Shown here: piece by piece, positions 1 through 11,000 of the stretch
Layout of the letters: each line of letters begins with the position of its first letter
Position numbering within the stretch: position 1 is the stretch's first letter
From: Chromera velia
Lineage: Eukaryota; Sar; Chromeraceae
Reading direction: 5' to 3'
Assembly (NCBI GenBank): GCA_018398765.1
Contig: JAHBMJ010001512.1
Location: forward strand, 9,439-29,759
Length of the DNA stretch: 20,321 nucleotides
Notes under the pieces: model-generated
The model's database searches: none
Told to the model about the DNA's origin: nothing
The model's input: only the letters and a program-made list of their open reading frames with translations
Position numbers and translations under genes: made by a program

Positions 1-204
1 CACACATACACACACACACACACACACACAGACACACACACACACGCACGCACGCACGCACGCACGCAAACAGACACAGACAGACAGACCCACGCAGACA
101 GACAGACAGACAGACAGACCCACGCAGACAGACAGACAGACAGACACACAGAGAAAAAGAAAGAATGAAAGAAAGAAAGAATGAAAGAAAGAAAGAAAGA
201 ATGA

Positions 205-239
<35 letters not shown>

Positions 240-365
240 CACAGAGAGACAGAGAGACAGACAGACAGACAGACAAACAGACGGACAGACAGACAGACAG
301 ACAGAGACAGACAGAGAGATAGACAGACGGGCAGAAAGAAAGAAGGGAAGAAAGACAGACAGGCA
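1..365. repeat. compound microsatellite at left edge
   Basis: Successive blocks are (CA)n, (CACG)n at about 44-68, (CAGA)n, (GAAA)n at about 160-239, and again (ACAG)n to about 365. Within it a 30-bp unit at 91-120 is repeated directly at 121-145 before drifting. The lysine/arginine-rich reading frame that crosses it (165-536) is a by-product of the GAAA and ACAG repeats and is not called as a gene. Confidence 0.95.
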
Positions 366-1215
366 GGCACGCAGAGAGAGGGGAAAACGGACGAGACGAC
401 AAAAAAAGGAAGGATTGATCATTCAAAGACATGCAGGAGAATTGAGATCGAAGGAGGGCGTCGGAGCACGAGAAGCGATAATCTAACGGAAAGGCGAGAA
501 CAGCTGAAAAGATGGTACACAAGGGTCCCTGATTGAAACCGTTGGCTGCAGAGCTAGTTTTTGTGTGACTGTTCTGATTGCTCTTCTCCCTGTGCGTTCC
601 TGCGTGCATTGCCCAAGTTGCCTTAAACTTGACCCTCGATCATTCTGCAGTGTTTCGGAGGGTCCGTGTCCGGAGGACGAGCAGCAGGCAAAGTCCCAGG
701 GGGGGGGGTTTCAGGGGGGAGTTCCAGAGACGAGTTGAAATGCGTGGGCAAAGAGGAACGTTCGAGTGTGCGCAAGTGGTAAAAGGGGACTGGGATCGGA
801 GACGGGCTATAAGCGATTGGACGGGAAGGGGCGGATTCAGCAATGCATCAGCTGCATGATCAGCATGCCAGGGTCCAGGAAGAGGTGTGCGAACGTGGGA
901 ATAGGCGGAGCAGGGGCAATCTATCTAAGTCCCAATCAAACTTGGTTGAAGAATCGGGCGCAGTCAAAAACGGCCATCTGCTTTCCGTGGTCCTTCAGAC
1001 TGGTTCTCTGGACGCTGTTTTTCAGTAAAGATGATCGAAATATGTCATTGAATCGGGATTCGGGAAAACATGCACAAAGAAAGTTGATCGAGGCATCTTT
1101 GTAATGTTCAGGCTGAAAAACAAATTCAGTCAGGAGAAAACACCCTCTATATACAAAAAGTGTCAGAAACTCGACTGATATACTATGATTAGCATTATGT
1201 AGAAACAATTATAAC
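366..1215. other. non-genic or unassigned stretch
   Basis: Only short overlapping open frames on both strands are present, none with recognisable protein character or a convincing pair of splice sites. It contains a G-run at about 701-719. Base composition shifts to AT-rich from about 1110. A stray exon (for example the 61-codon frame at 843-1028) cannot be excluded. Confidence 0.5.
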
Positions 1216-1235
1216 TTTGAGCACAGGGTATTCAA

Positions 1236-1317
1236 TTAGGTTAGGTTAGAATAGGTTAGGTTAGGTTAGGAGGCTTAGGTTAAGGTTAGTTTAGGTTTTA
1301 GGTTAGGTTTAGGTTAG
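1236..1317 (+). repeat. degenerate TTAGG array (left subterminal)
   Basis: Irregular repeats of TTAGG and TTTAGG, about a dozen copies with 1-3 nt variations, begin inside the left inverted repeat of the MITE. They resemble telomere repeats but are too degenerate and too internal to be a telomere. They may serve as subterminal transposase-binding repeats. Confidence 0.75.
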
Positions 1318-1632
1318 AAACCTACTTAGAGGATTATGGAAAACACAGACTAAAAAATGAAGTTTACACCTGTAAAAGTGATGTTTTTCATTCAAAAATT
1401 GACTTTCATACTAGTAAAAATCAACTTTTTGAATGTCATATTGGATCAAGCTTTTGAATATCATTTTTTAATCAAAAACAACACAAAATGAACACACTTT
1501 AAACATTTTTCTTTAATTAAAAAAGTGTTTTATGTATCTCAACTTAATGTAACGCTGTAAAAATATATATAAAATTATGATATCACTTAGTATGATCATA
1601 TTTGATACCTGTAAGAATCGCATCCTTGCAAT

Positions 1633-1726
1633 TTAGGTTAGTAACCTAGGTTAGTAAGTAATAGTAACCTAGCCTAGGTTTTTTTGACTTCAAGGTTAGG
1701 TTAGGTCTAGGGTTAGGTTAGGTTAA
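1633..1726 (+). repeat. degenerate TTAGG array (right subterminal)
   Basis: A second block of TTAGG-like units lies immediately inside the right inverted repeat. Most units have the same orientation as the left block. A few inverted AACCTA units around 1648-1676 make small palindromes. Confidence 0.75.
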
Positions 1727-1753
1727 AACCTAATTAAATACCCTGTTTGAGCA

Positions 1754-2764
1754 ATTATATGTAAGAATATATGTCAGTGAATTTGTTACGGTTAACTTTG
1801 TTCAAGAGTCAAGTTTATCAGTTTTTGTAAGACCCCTGAAGCTATGATCAAAAATTTTAATCTGTTAGCCAAACCTTTTATTGTTTTGATTAGTATTTTG
1901 CAACTTTGTCGATTATATAGTTTTGAGATAAAAGGGCTATGATTAATATATAGCCCCACTACTAGCAACTTTATTACCGGGTCAAGAAATATTTTTATAG
2001 GTACCTTTATACCTTTATATGACTTTAATAACGAGAGTATACCGTGTGACCTGAAATAATACCTCTATATAGCTCTAGCTTTCTATACCTAGCTCTATAC
2101 ATGAACTACTGGTGGTTCGCTCCCCGTTCTAGTCCCTGCCCCAGCCGGCAAACGCCCCAACAAGCCAAAGTTCATTTTTTTTTTTGTAATATATATTGTT
2201 TTACGGCAACTTTTACGACTGCTTAGTTTTGCCACGATTTTTGTAAAAGTGATTCAAGATGAAAAACTTAAATTAAAAGAACTTGAAATCAATGAATAAA
2301 AGATTTCATGGCATGCATATAGTCCTAAGCATATAGTCATAGTCATACTCAGCTCCGACTTAGGAGTAGCTCTAGGAGTGGCTAAGTTTTAATATAAAGA
2401 ATTGTACAAATTTGCACTCTCACATCCAGTCTTAAATTATATTATTTACTAGATTATTGGCCGCAATGGCCGGTTCCTTTTTTCGTTTTTAAGTGGGAAA
2501 ACGTTCATTCCTAGATTGGTTCAATGGTATAGAAAAGAACTAGAAAAATGATTTGAAATTATTTTATAATATAGGTTGTATATATGTATTAGTTCCTGGC
2601 CTAGACTGGTTCATTTAGACGGACAGCCACGGGCTTCGACAATGGATCGCTCAATAGAGCGTGGCGATGCACAGACTGCATGTACACTGGCAGCCTAAAA
2701 ATATTCTAGCTGCATTCAGCTTCAGACGACTTGTCGCCCAGATGACCAGGGCCGCCAATTCTCC
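1754..2764. other. AT-rich 3' flank of UTP23, no gene
   Basis: AT-rich DNA with poly-T runs (about 2176-2186), no long open frames and no family signature. A GC-rich island at about 2109-2157 interrupts it. Composition returns to the gene-like value near 2620. The segment nearest 2764 should contain the UTP23 3' UTR and cleavage site, but no clear AATAAA-type signal was recognised. Confidence 0.5.
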
Positions 2765-3969
2765 TCAAAGAGTTCCCTGTGGTTTTTGAAATTTCTTTGA
2801 CCTGACTCTCTTGGGCTTCTGCTGCTCTGCCGGACTGTGTTTGGGGTTCTCTTTGATGACCTGGTTCGGCTTCTTGGCCTTCAAGCATGACAGAGGGTTG
2901 ACTCCTTTGGGGCCTCTGCAAAGGCGGGCAGAAGACAGGATAACAGTGGTGTCAGCATGCACGTAATTGATAGAGGAGCAGAAGCGCTACATCGAACCTG
3001 CCCAGCTGCACGCTGATGTGACTGTGTGCATGCGACAAAAGACCGCGATGAAGTGAAGACAAGAGAGTAGGCTAAGGTCAAGCGAAACGAAGGCAGGCGA
3101 AAGAAGGCCCAGATAGAGCGACAGAGAAAAAGATGAGTCATAAAACGGCCCAAACTTTTTGAGGGTAATAATATACAAAACGTCTCAATTGCCCAGCGCA
3201 TTTTTCTTTCGTTTGTTGGAATTGACTCACTTTTTTTTCTTCTTCTGTGGCTCTGTCTTCTCTTCTGTCTTCTTCATCGTTTCCTTCTCCCACGCGGGGA
3301 CGACGGTTTTCTTCTTTTCGCTCTGCAAGAACAGACAGAGGAAGTGAACGTGGGAAGCGTGGGAAGTTAGAGGCACACAGGGAGTGGGACAACCGACTGA
3401 TGAGAAGAGAGACCAGACCAAAAACGATGAGATGAGAGAACGGACGGGTGACGGGCCCAAAGAGAACGGACGGGCGTGATGAAAACAAAAACGGAAAGAA
3501 AGACGGAGGAGGGAGAACAGGAATCTTCTTGATGTATAGAAATGTTGCATGAAAGCATGAAAAGAGCAGCTCACGAATATACAATTGCTCTCACGAATGA
3601 ACAAGAGAACGAATCCAAGAAAGCAGAAAACGAAGAAAATACCACAATGCAGAAACCTCGGATCCAGCAGACCTTTTTGCGAGCAGCCAGAGAGGCAGGA
3701 GGAGGCTGTTCTAAGACAGGGACCTGCAAGCTCGGGAGGGGGACACTCACCCATTGTCAATCTTGATGATGGATCGAACAAACCAAAAACAAGCAGAGAT
3801 ATTTCGCAGACATTTTTTTCATCTTTTCTTTGTAGTTGACCAAGCATCGATAGAAGAAAATCTTCTATGGACAGAAGAAAAGCCTCAGTCACTGTGGAGC
3901 TGGTCCAACCTCTTCTTCTATCAAAGCAAGGTGACACTTGTAGTCTGCATCAGGGGAAAGAAAAGAAGT

Positions 3970-4049
<80 letters not shown>

Positions 4050-5774
4050 TGTGTGCGTGCGTGCGTGTGTGTGTGTGTGTGTGTGTGTCTGTCTCTGTCT
4101 CTGTCTCTGTCTCTGTCTCTCTCTCTTCATACTGAGTGTCGATGTCAAGTGATGATCTTGCTCTTCCGTTTGTTGGTCTATCCGTTTGCTGACCTGTTTG
4201 TTGAGGTAGATGAGGGGGCATCCCGGAATCATTCGAATTCTTTGCTGCAGCTTCAGGTCCTGGGTGGCCACGCAGAATTTCTCGGGGTTGCCCCAGCCTG
4301 TACGCACGCACGCAGGGGTCATGCAGAGGAGAATCACGGCAATTGCGAGACACTCGATCGATCGGTCAACGGCAAAGGGGGACAGACTTTCCAGGAACAT
4401 CGTAGACGTTTCTGAATGACGAGCAGCTAGCTGTGGTAGATGCTGGAAAGGGAAGAAAGGAAACAGTCTTAAGGATGCGAGAGGCTCAAGAAAAGAAGAC
4501 CTGGGTGACAACGCGAAGACCGTGAGGAGCAAAATCGAGAAACGGGGAATCGGAGGCCGAAAAAGGTTCCGAAAGGGAAAACAAATAAGGACAAAAAGGA
4601 GCAGGGGTGTCGACTGGAAATCCCAACACCACAAAAAAGAGAAAAAGATGAATCAGGGGGAGGGAGACTGCTGTGCCTGCTGAGAGACTGACCGATTACT
4701 CGAAGGATGCACGTGCCAGGATTGAGAGGTCGATCCTTCTTCGTTTCCTTCGTCTCTCCTTGTTGTGCAGCCGCTTCCTTGTTTGCCGCTTCTCCATTTT
4801 GTTGACCAGACATGGTCACATCCCCCGTCTCCTCTCCGCTTTTCTCTTCTCCTTCAATTTTGTTTGGACTTTCTTCTACCTCTTCCTCTTCCGTTTCTTC
4901 CTCTCCATCCTCGCCCTCCTCTTCTTCTTCGTCTTCGTCTTCCTCTTCATCTTCATCTTCTCCTTCTTCCTTTCCATTCTCCTCGTACGAGTCCCAGTCC
5001 CTCTCCCGTCTCTTCCCATTGAAGCCAGTTGCCCTCACACCTCCCTCCCCTCCCTCATCATCCCCAAAGAGATCGAAAGTCTGGTCAGGACCTGCAACCC
5101 CCCCTCCTGATGACGAAGATGCCGCGGCGGCCTTTGCGGCCCTCTCAAATGCTTTCTCTGCCCGTCTCTCCTCCTTCTTCTTCTTTTCTTGAAGTTCCAA
5201 CACGCTCATGGGACGCAAGCGGTCGCCCTCAAGAACGTCAATTTCCAGTTCGCTTGCGTCCCACAGACCGTCTCTCTTCGGCCCCGCCCCCTCAACCGCA
5301 TCAAAATGACCGCACTTGTACCTGAACAAGATCATGAGGCAGATTCAACGAAGGAGGACAATCGAACGCACAGCTATTAAAAAAGGCCCGAGATGCCGTC
5401 CCAGAAATTGCTCTCAAGTCTGCTTCTTTCTTTCCAGCAAAGGAACAGCAAGCACCGCTATGCGATCTCATTTCACTCACACGTGCCCAAATCAAGTCCT
5501 TCTGCACCGACTGTACTCCCCGCTTTCTGTATCGCTGTCTCTGTCCACCATTAAAAGGACTCCTCCCTTTCACTGTCACAGACCGACCTGTAAAACCCCT
5601 TTGCTACCAGCACTGCCCCAAGCATCCCGGGTCCAAGCTGTCTCAACTCGTGCATTGTGCAAGAGGTAATGACTGCACTCATGCAATATCAGGATTTCGC
5701 ATATTCAATATAACGCATGAATCCAGCAATGGAAGCAACTTTTCGCCACTGGGCAGAAAACAGCACAAGATGAC

Positions 5775-5810
<36 letters not shown>

Positions 5811-6316
5811 CTATGTGGACTGATGAAGAGGAACTGACGTAGAGCGATGCACATGAGAGGATGGATACGGGAGCAACAGACGGGAGATGAAGGTAGACAG
5901 ACCAAATGATATGCAGCACGACGAACTAGGGCCGTCTATGGACGTTTGTTTGTTCACGCTGCCCGAGCTACTCACTTGGGGTGCATTTCCCTCCCAACAA
6001 TAACGGCAGCTGTTCCTTGATGTTCACCCGGTGCTTCAGACATTCAGCGATGAACGTGCCGTCAACTGCAGCCGAAGAAAAAGGCGGGGGTAGCAATATC
6101 TTTATGAAGACAGAGAGGGTGGGAGGTAAGCATGGAGGGGGACACAAACAATCGACGAAGAGAAGTTTAGCTTGGCGGGCTTGGCAGGACTTCAGAAGGG
6201 CAAGGGGGGAAAAGAAGAGTTGACGGACTTAGAACTCTGTACGGCTCGTTCATCTCGAACTGCACCTTGTAGAAGGACATGACCTTCTTGAACTTCTTCT
6301 GTCTTTTCACCTTCAT
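2765..6316 (-). CDS. UTP23: rRNA-processing protein UTP23 homologue (PIN-like, Zn finger), 8 exons
   Basis: Nucleolar SSU-processome factor that in yeast and human helps release snR30/U17 and is needed for early 18S pre-rRNA cleavage. Exons (minus): 6229-6316, 5976-6065, 5588-5672, 4693-5321, 4194-4297, 3673-3723, 3231-3322, 2765-2915; all phases agree and give 429 aa (family usually about 250). Family signatures in order: N-terminus MKVKRQKKFKK, EPYRVLIDGTF with D31, TMHELRQLG with E68, KCGH (C91, H93), C292, FCVATQD with D311, GCPLIYLNKQ, VPVLEQPP, a Lys-rich tail and GPKGVNPLSCLKAKK. The start is the family's own N-terminus. Odd points: about 190 extra residues (acidic run 201-238) sit between zinc ligands H93 and C292, and no Cys occupies the usual first-ligand position just before C91. 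Introns are 163-470 nt. The identification rests on remembered family motifs; the exon model is my own reading. Confidence 0.92.
3971..4127. repeat. (TC)n(TG)n(TCTCTG)n microsatellite in UTP23 intron 5
   Basis: (CT)15 at 3971-4000 runs into an interrupted (TG)n with CGTG variants, then TCTCTG hexamers to about 4127. It fills about a third of the 470-nt intron between UTP23 exons 5 and 6; the pre-mRNA carries the complement, GA- and CA-rich. Long open frames on both strands here come from the repeat. Confidence 0.95.
5779..5807. repeat. (AG)n microsatellite in UTP23 intron 2
   Basis: About 14 AG units lie in the 303-nt intron 2 of UTP23 (5673-5975), giving a CU tract in the transcript about 105 nt upstream of the exon 3 acceptor. 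Confidence 0.95.
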
Positions 6317-8043
6317 TTTGATCTCAAAGAAAGGTCAGTCAAAGAGTCAAATCAGGAGCGTGAAGAGAATCCGTTTCGCAAACGTTTTGAGGCTGCTCAG
6401 GCGACTAGGACGCTCTTGTCAGGACTGCGTCGATTGAGGGACGCCTGTCAAGGGAGGAGTGGTCTAGCTCCGTTCTCAGAAAACATCTCAATCGGTTTTG
6501 TGGCCCGGCCGCGGTGGAAGGAGCTCTAGCTGTTGGAGACGTCTGTCCGCCGGCTATGCCGAGCTATGCCGAGCTAGCTGTACGCGCGATAGCTGAGCCA
6601 AGCCGAGCTTCGATCCTGTAGGTTTGGCACCAATGCGGCGGCGCCCTATGGTAAGAAAGCTAGCTGCGCAAGGGGCATGGCGGCGGCGCCACGCCGGCGG
6701 CACGTACTCGATCTGGCATCTGAATATTTTGTGAATGATTTTGTGAATGAAGGCGGGCGTCATCTTCTCTTTTTCTCTTCCTGTCAGATCTTCGTCGTTT
6801 CTTTATTAAATGAGGCGAGGGGTCACAATGGGGTCACTGTGAGACGGCGGAACATGCATGCAGATGGTGTGGTCCGGGTTGCAGTCCTAGCTTGGTGCGC
6901 GTGTTATTTTCGTCAGTAATGGGTCAGTGAGTCAGTGGGTTGATCTCGCTAGACGCTGGTTTGGAGTGCTTTTCTTCTACCCAGGATGTGGCTGGCAGCA
7001 GCCCGCAGCAGATGGGCAACGTATTTCTCTCTCTCTTTGCCCATACAGATTTCTGCATCTGCATCTGCCGGTCTGCCATCCGTCCCCCTCCCGCCTTCCT
7101 GCTTTTCTGTCTTCCTGCCCGGTGCCTAGTTTGATGGCGCTTTATGTCTGCAGGTTTTTCTTCCTTCTTCGCATTCGTTTCGATGAATATCGGAAACATG
7201 CACGGTATTTCATTCAAAGTTCCGGTGGGGGCCCATCCCTTAAGAACTGAGGACCCTCTCTTTTTTCTCTCTTGCTCGTGCACTGCTTTCTTTCAAAGGA
7301 ACGCATCGGTTGTCTGCTCTGCCATCACTGAAGAGGGGAAAAGGGGGGGGGGTCGGGCAGGGGACAAATAGTTGCACACTCCACTCTCCTTCCCACTGCA
7401 TCCATGCGCAGACTCTGTTTTGGTGAAAGGGCCCGGACTTCCTCTCTTTCTTCGTTCTCTGGATCGTCTGAACTCTCAGCATGATCGTGGAGAGGGGGAT
7501 GGAGGAGGACAGAGATGGGACGGTCGACTGAGGAAGTTCATCTTTGCAGGTCGGGCGGTGAAAGAGGGAGAAGACAGCGCAATTAAGGGAGGGTGGGATG
7601 TGCACGGTTCCAGTTTGCTTGGTTCACTTAACGTCGCAAGTGACTCCAGTGAAGGAAAAACTGTTGCACAGGGGGAAATTCGAAAGAATGAAGAAAAGCG
7701 GGATAGGCAGAAAACCAGATGGATCGACAGACAGATAGACGGACAGATAGAAAGGAAAAAGAAAAATGGGAAGGAATGAAGGAAAGAAAAAAGGGAAAGG
7801 TCAGAGAAGAGCCGTAAGGGGGACAACATGACCCAGGACGATGGAAAGAAATGGCGCGTTTGATTTTGTGACAAGGGAGGAGACGATTTGTGAGGAGTCT
7901 GGATTCTCTGAAAGACCCCACGAGCGAGAGGATCCAGCCAGTCATGGAAGAGCACAGTAGTACGAAAAAGTTAGATTTGACTCGATTGAAGAATTTTCCT
8001 TATCTTTGTTGTTCAGAGGATCTGGCGACGTGCATGCATGTGA
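6317..8043. other. divergent intergenic region between UTP23 and the LRR gene
   Basis: The two genes start on opposite strands 1727 bp apart, so promoters and 5' UTRs of both should lie here. Unlike the other intergenic regions it is not AT-rich. It holds a decanucleotide GCTATGCCGA repeated in tandem at 6553-6572, GC-rich patches around 6632-6700, a G-run near 7345, and GACA/GATA-type simple sequence at about 7725-7760. No TATA box or coding exon could be supported, although untranslated 5' exons are possible. Confidence 0.5.
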
Positions 8044-11000
8044 ATGGAAAAGAGGATAACCTCCCCTTCCCTCCAAGAGAATGGATATAGTGAGTGACGC
8101 CAGGCTGAGAGAGAGTCACCAAGGAGAAAGAAAGACCCCATTTTTAATGCATGCACTGAGCAAATTTGCATGTCTGTCTGTCTTTGTGTGTGTGTGTGTG
8201 TGTGTGTATGTGTGTGCGTGTGTGTGTGTGTGTGTGTATCCATGCAGAGGGTTCCCTGGGACCAGACGAGGCCCCAATAATTTTCCCTCTGCTCCTACGG
8301 GGGCTGGAAAGTCTCTCCTTGAAGGGTCAGTCTGCCTGTGAGCGTGTGCATCAATCGAGTGTTGCCTCCACTGTCAGAGATGGAAGGAAGGAAGGAAGGA
8401 AGGAGACCTCATGGGTGGCAATGAAGAGAGCAAGCAATTATGGGCCACGGCCAGACCGGGAAAAAGAGAGAGAGGTCGGAATCAATCTTGGTTCATCCAC
8501 AAAGAGCACACAGGGGGGGGAGGGCTCTCTCTGTGTGAAGCACAATGGGCTTTGGGCAGTGGGGTCAGACGAGAGAGAGACAGGCATCTGCGTGCATTGA
8601 CTCAAAACCACTGGTAGACAGGCAGACACGCAGGGAGACACACTGCAAGGCGAGGCGGGCTGACTCAAATGGGACAGAGACGAATGGAAAGCAACAGTGA
8701 CACAGGAGCCAGGTAGGCAAGGATTCCAGCTAGCTTTGGTTCTGCATGCAGAAGCAGATTCCGTGCAGGATTTCTCTGACCTGTATGTCTTTTTCTCTCT
8801 GTTTTCTTTTTGCTGGTGCAGGCAACGCGATCGGGATTGAGGGCATGAAGGCCCTCGCAGAAGAGATTCGTTCTGGCAGGGCTTCCTCTCTGCGTATCCT
8901 CGACCTTCAAGATGTCGGTCTGAGTGAGGAGTTCATGAGGGCCTTCTGTGAGGCCATCAAAGAGAGACCGTTCAGGGTCAAGACGTTGAAGATGTCAGGG
9001 AAGAGTCTGGATGATGAAGCGCTGAAAGTTTTCATCTCTGCACTCTCAGTTGACTCCCTGCCCTATGTGCGGCATCTCGTGATGGCAGCGTGTGGTGTGA
9101 GTCCGGAAGGGTGGGCAGAGTTTTTCACAAAGGTCGTGGGGGAGGGGCACCTCCGGACCCTGGAGTCTATTTGTCTAGAGCGAAATGCTGGCCTTTGCTC
9201 GTGTCTTGGGGCAGTGGGGGGGTTTCTTCGTTCCGACGTTGTGCCTTGTTTGAAGAATTTGAACTTGATGACAGAAGAGGGCATAGGCGATGGGGTGGGA
9301 ACGGAAAAGTTCTTGAGTGCTTTGAGTGCTCCGACGGGGGGCCCTCCTTTGGAGGATGTGCAAGTTCATTTGAGGAATTTGAACGAAAAGAGTGTGCGTG
9401 CACTGGGGGCGGGTCAGCACAGCACCCTGCTATCCGAACTCTCAGGCTGCGGTTGGGCATCCCTGCAGTGACTGCGTTTCTCAAAGAGCTTGTAAGTACA
9501 GGGGGGGGCGTGGCAGCAGCCTCCCTGGATTTGCAGGTTGGTTTTTGGTACCAAGGAATGGAAAGCGATGTGGAGAGAAGTAACGAGTGGTTGCGTTTGT
9601 TCGGCCAAGCGGTTGAGCTCGGTCGTTTGAGGGGTCTCCGAAGGTTTCGCGTCGTTGGGTCGGCTCACTATGGAGGCATGCAGACCGCCGCTACGGTTGC
9701 TCCCGATCTCCTCCTCGGAGAGGGAAAGGGTGTTTTCTTTACCGCCCTTGGCCTGCCTCCGGGGGGCACAGGGCAGGTCCCCCTTTTGTCCGAATTGACT
9801 CTTCGTACTATTGGGTTGACAGACGAGCAGGGGGTGTTGTTGGCAGAGGCAGTGAGAGTGGGGAACTTCCGGCAGGTTCGAGTGCTTGAACTGCGGTCGA
9901 ACTGGAATTTAGGGAGACTAGGGATGGAGGCCCTGGTGGGGGCTGTGGAGGAGAGTGAGGAAGGGATGCCGTTTTTGGAGACTCTAGATGTTGCGTATAC
10001 GCATGCAGGCATGGGGGGTGCGTCGTTGGGGCCTGCTCTGCTGTCAGGAAAGTTGGGGAAGCTCTGTAAGGTCAATTTCATGTCCTCCCACCTGACTGCC
10101 GACAGTGTGAGAGCCTTAGCAGGGACAGTGAGGGAGGGGAGATTTTCCGTGGTCTCCTTTCTAGATCTCAGTCACAACGAGCTTGACTCAGAGGCAGTGG
10201 GAGAGTTCATGACAGCGATCGTTCAGAGCGAGGCTGGCTTGCCTTTTCTGAAGGTGCTGGATTTGCGCATGAACCATCTACAATCTGCAGATGGGGCATT
10301 GGTAAGAGCTCTAGCGTCAGGCAAGCTGCCCACACTGGAAGGTTTGCACCCTTTTCATTTCAGTGTGGGTCGAGAGGGGGTGGAAGCTCTTGCGCACACT
10401 GTGAGAGAAGGGCGCGAGTTTCCCGCCCGCCTGCATCAAAAAATCGAGTTCCGTCTCCATGACCTCCCTGATAATCAGACGGTAGTCGACCCATTGCTGA
10501 TTGCACTTGCCGAGAGCCAGAAAGGACTCCCCCGTTCCATCAGTTCTCTAGAGTTGAATTTTGGGATTTTGAGAGAGGAGGCGATGGCATTACTAGCCTC
10601 AAACCAGGGAGAGGGGGGAAGTTGTCGGGGTTGGAGATACTGAACCTGATCTGTGGTGACATCGATGATATCAGATTGAGGATCCTGGCTGATATTTTTT
10701 CTGCCCACAAGTGTCCTCAGTTGAAGACGATCCGCCTAGGTCATAACAAGATAACCTTAGGAGGAATTGCAGTCTTCTTCGAAACCCTCAGCCCCGAGGC
10801 ACTGCCGAAACTCAGCCGACTAGAGTTCACCGTTCCCTCCCACCCGCAGGGGCGTAAGCTGCTTGAGTCAGATCGGCAGGAGTTCTATTTGGAAGCTGAG
10901 AAATCGCTTCAAAATGCCAAGGCACAGGGGAAGGTGCCCTGCCTGGCAACTGTCTCGCGTGGTGAGCGACTCTGGCCAAGGATAAATTCGACTGGGCCGT

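Larger units (their letters stand above)
1224..1745. mobile_element. non-autonomous hAT-like DNA transposon (MITE), 522 bp
   Basis: The left end (1224-1242) begins CAGGGTATT and the right end (1727-1745) is its inverted copy: 18 of 19 positions match, with one C/T difference. The element is flanked by a perfect 8-bp direct repeat TTTGAGCA at 1216-1223 and 1746-1753, as expected of a target-site duplication. An 8-bp duplication with CAGGG-type ends is typical of the hAT superfamily. The interior is AT-rich, codes for nothing, and carries TTAGG-like arrays just inside both ends plus an imperfect hairpin at about 1389-1437. With no transposase it would need help in trans. The structural call is strong; the superfamily is inferred from end sequence and duplication length (P and Merlin elements also give about 8 bp). 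Confidence 0.85.

Noticed and set aside
165..536. 123-codon Lys/Arg/Thr/Asp-rich open frame
   Set aside because: It is a translation of GAAA and ACAG microsatellites with no protein character beyond the repeat.
936..1208. 90-codon minus-strand frame
   Set aside because: It runs from mixed-composition DNA into the AT-rich zone, with no homology, no splice context and no neighbouring exon.
1236..1317. True telomere
   Set aside because: The TTAGG-like units are degenerate, internal, and bounded by transposon ends with a target-site duplication.
2109..2125. tRNA B-box-like GGTTCGCTCCC
   Set aside because: It lacks the conserved A58-equivalent base and no A box or cloverleaf lies upstream.
3754..4634. 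Long open frames on both strands across the TC/TG repeat
   Set aside because: Dinucleotide repeats lack stops; only 4194-4297 on the minus strand is real coding sequence, as UTP23 exon 5.
4673..5192. Ser/Phe/Leu-rich plus-strand frames
   Set aside because: They are antisense shadows of the acidic GAA/GAG-rich UTP23 exon 4.
7872..8039. Possible LRR-gene upstream exon (frame containing KKLDLTRLKNFPYL)
   Set aside because: The text looks protein-like, but no donor/acceptor pair joins it in phase to the TGCAG acceptor at 8247, whereas the ATG exon 8044-8089 with GTGAGT fits exactly.
9413..9468. 56-nt GTCAGC...TGCAG intron that would restore LRR frame
   Set aside because: It would remove sequence that reads as good LRR in frame 3 (PAIRTLRLRLG) and is far shorter than most introns here; a missing base at the G-run is simpler. 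An automatic gene model may nevertheless use it.
9492..9519. GTAAGTACAG consensus donor in LRR exon 3
   Set aside because: A 28-nt intron is not plausible and the reading frame runs straight through with LRR character.
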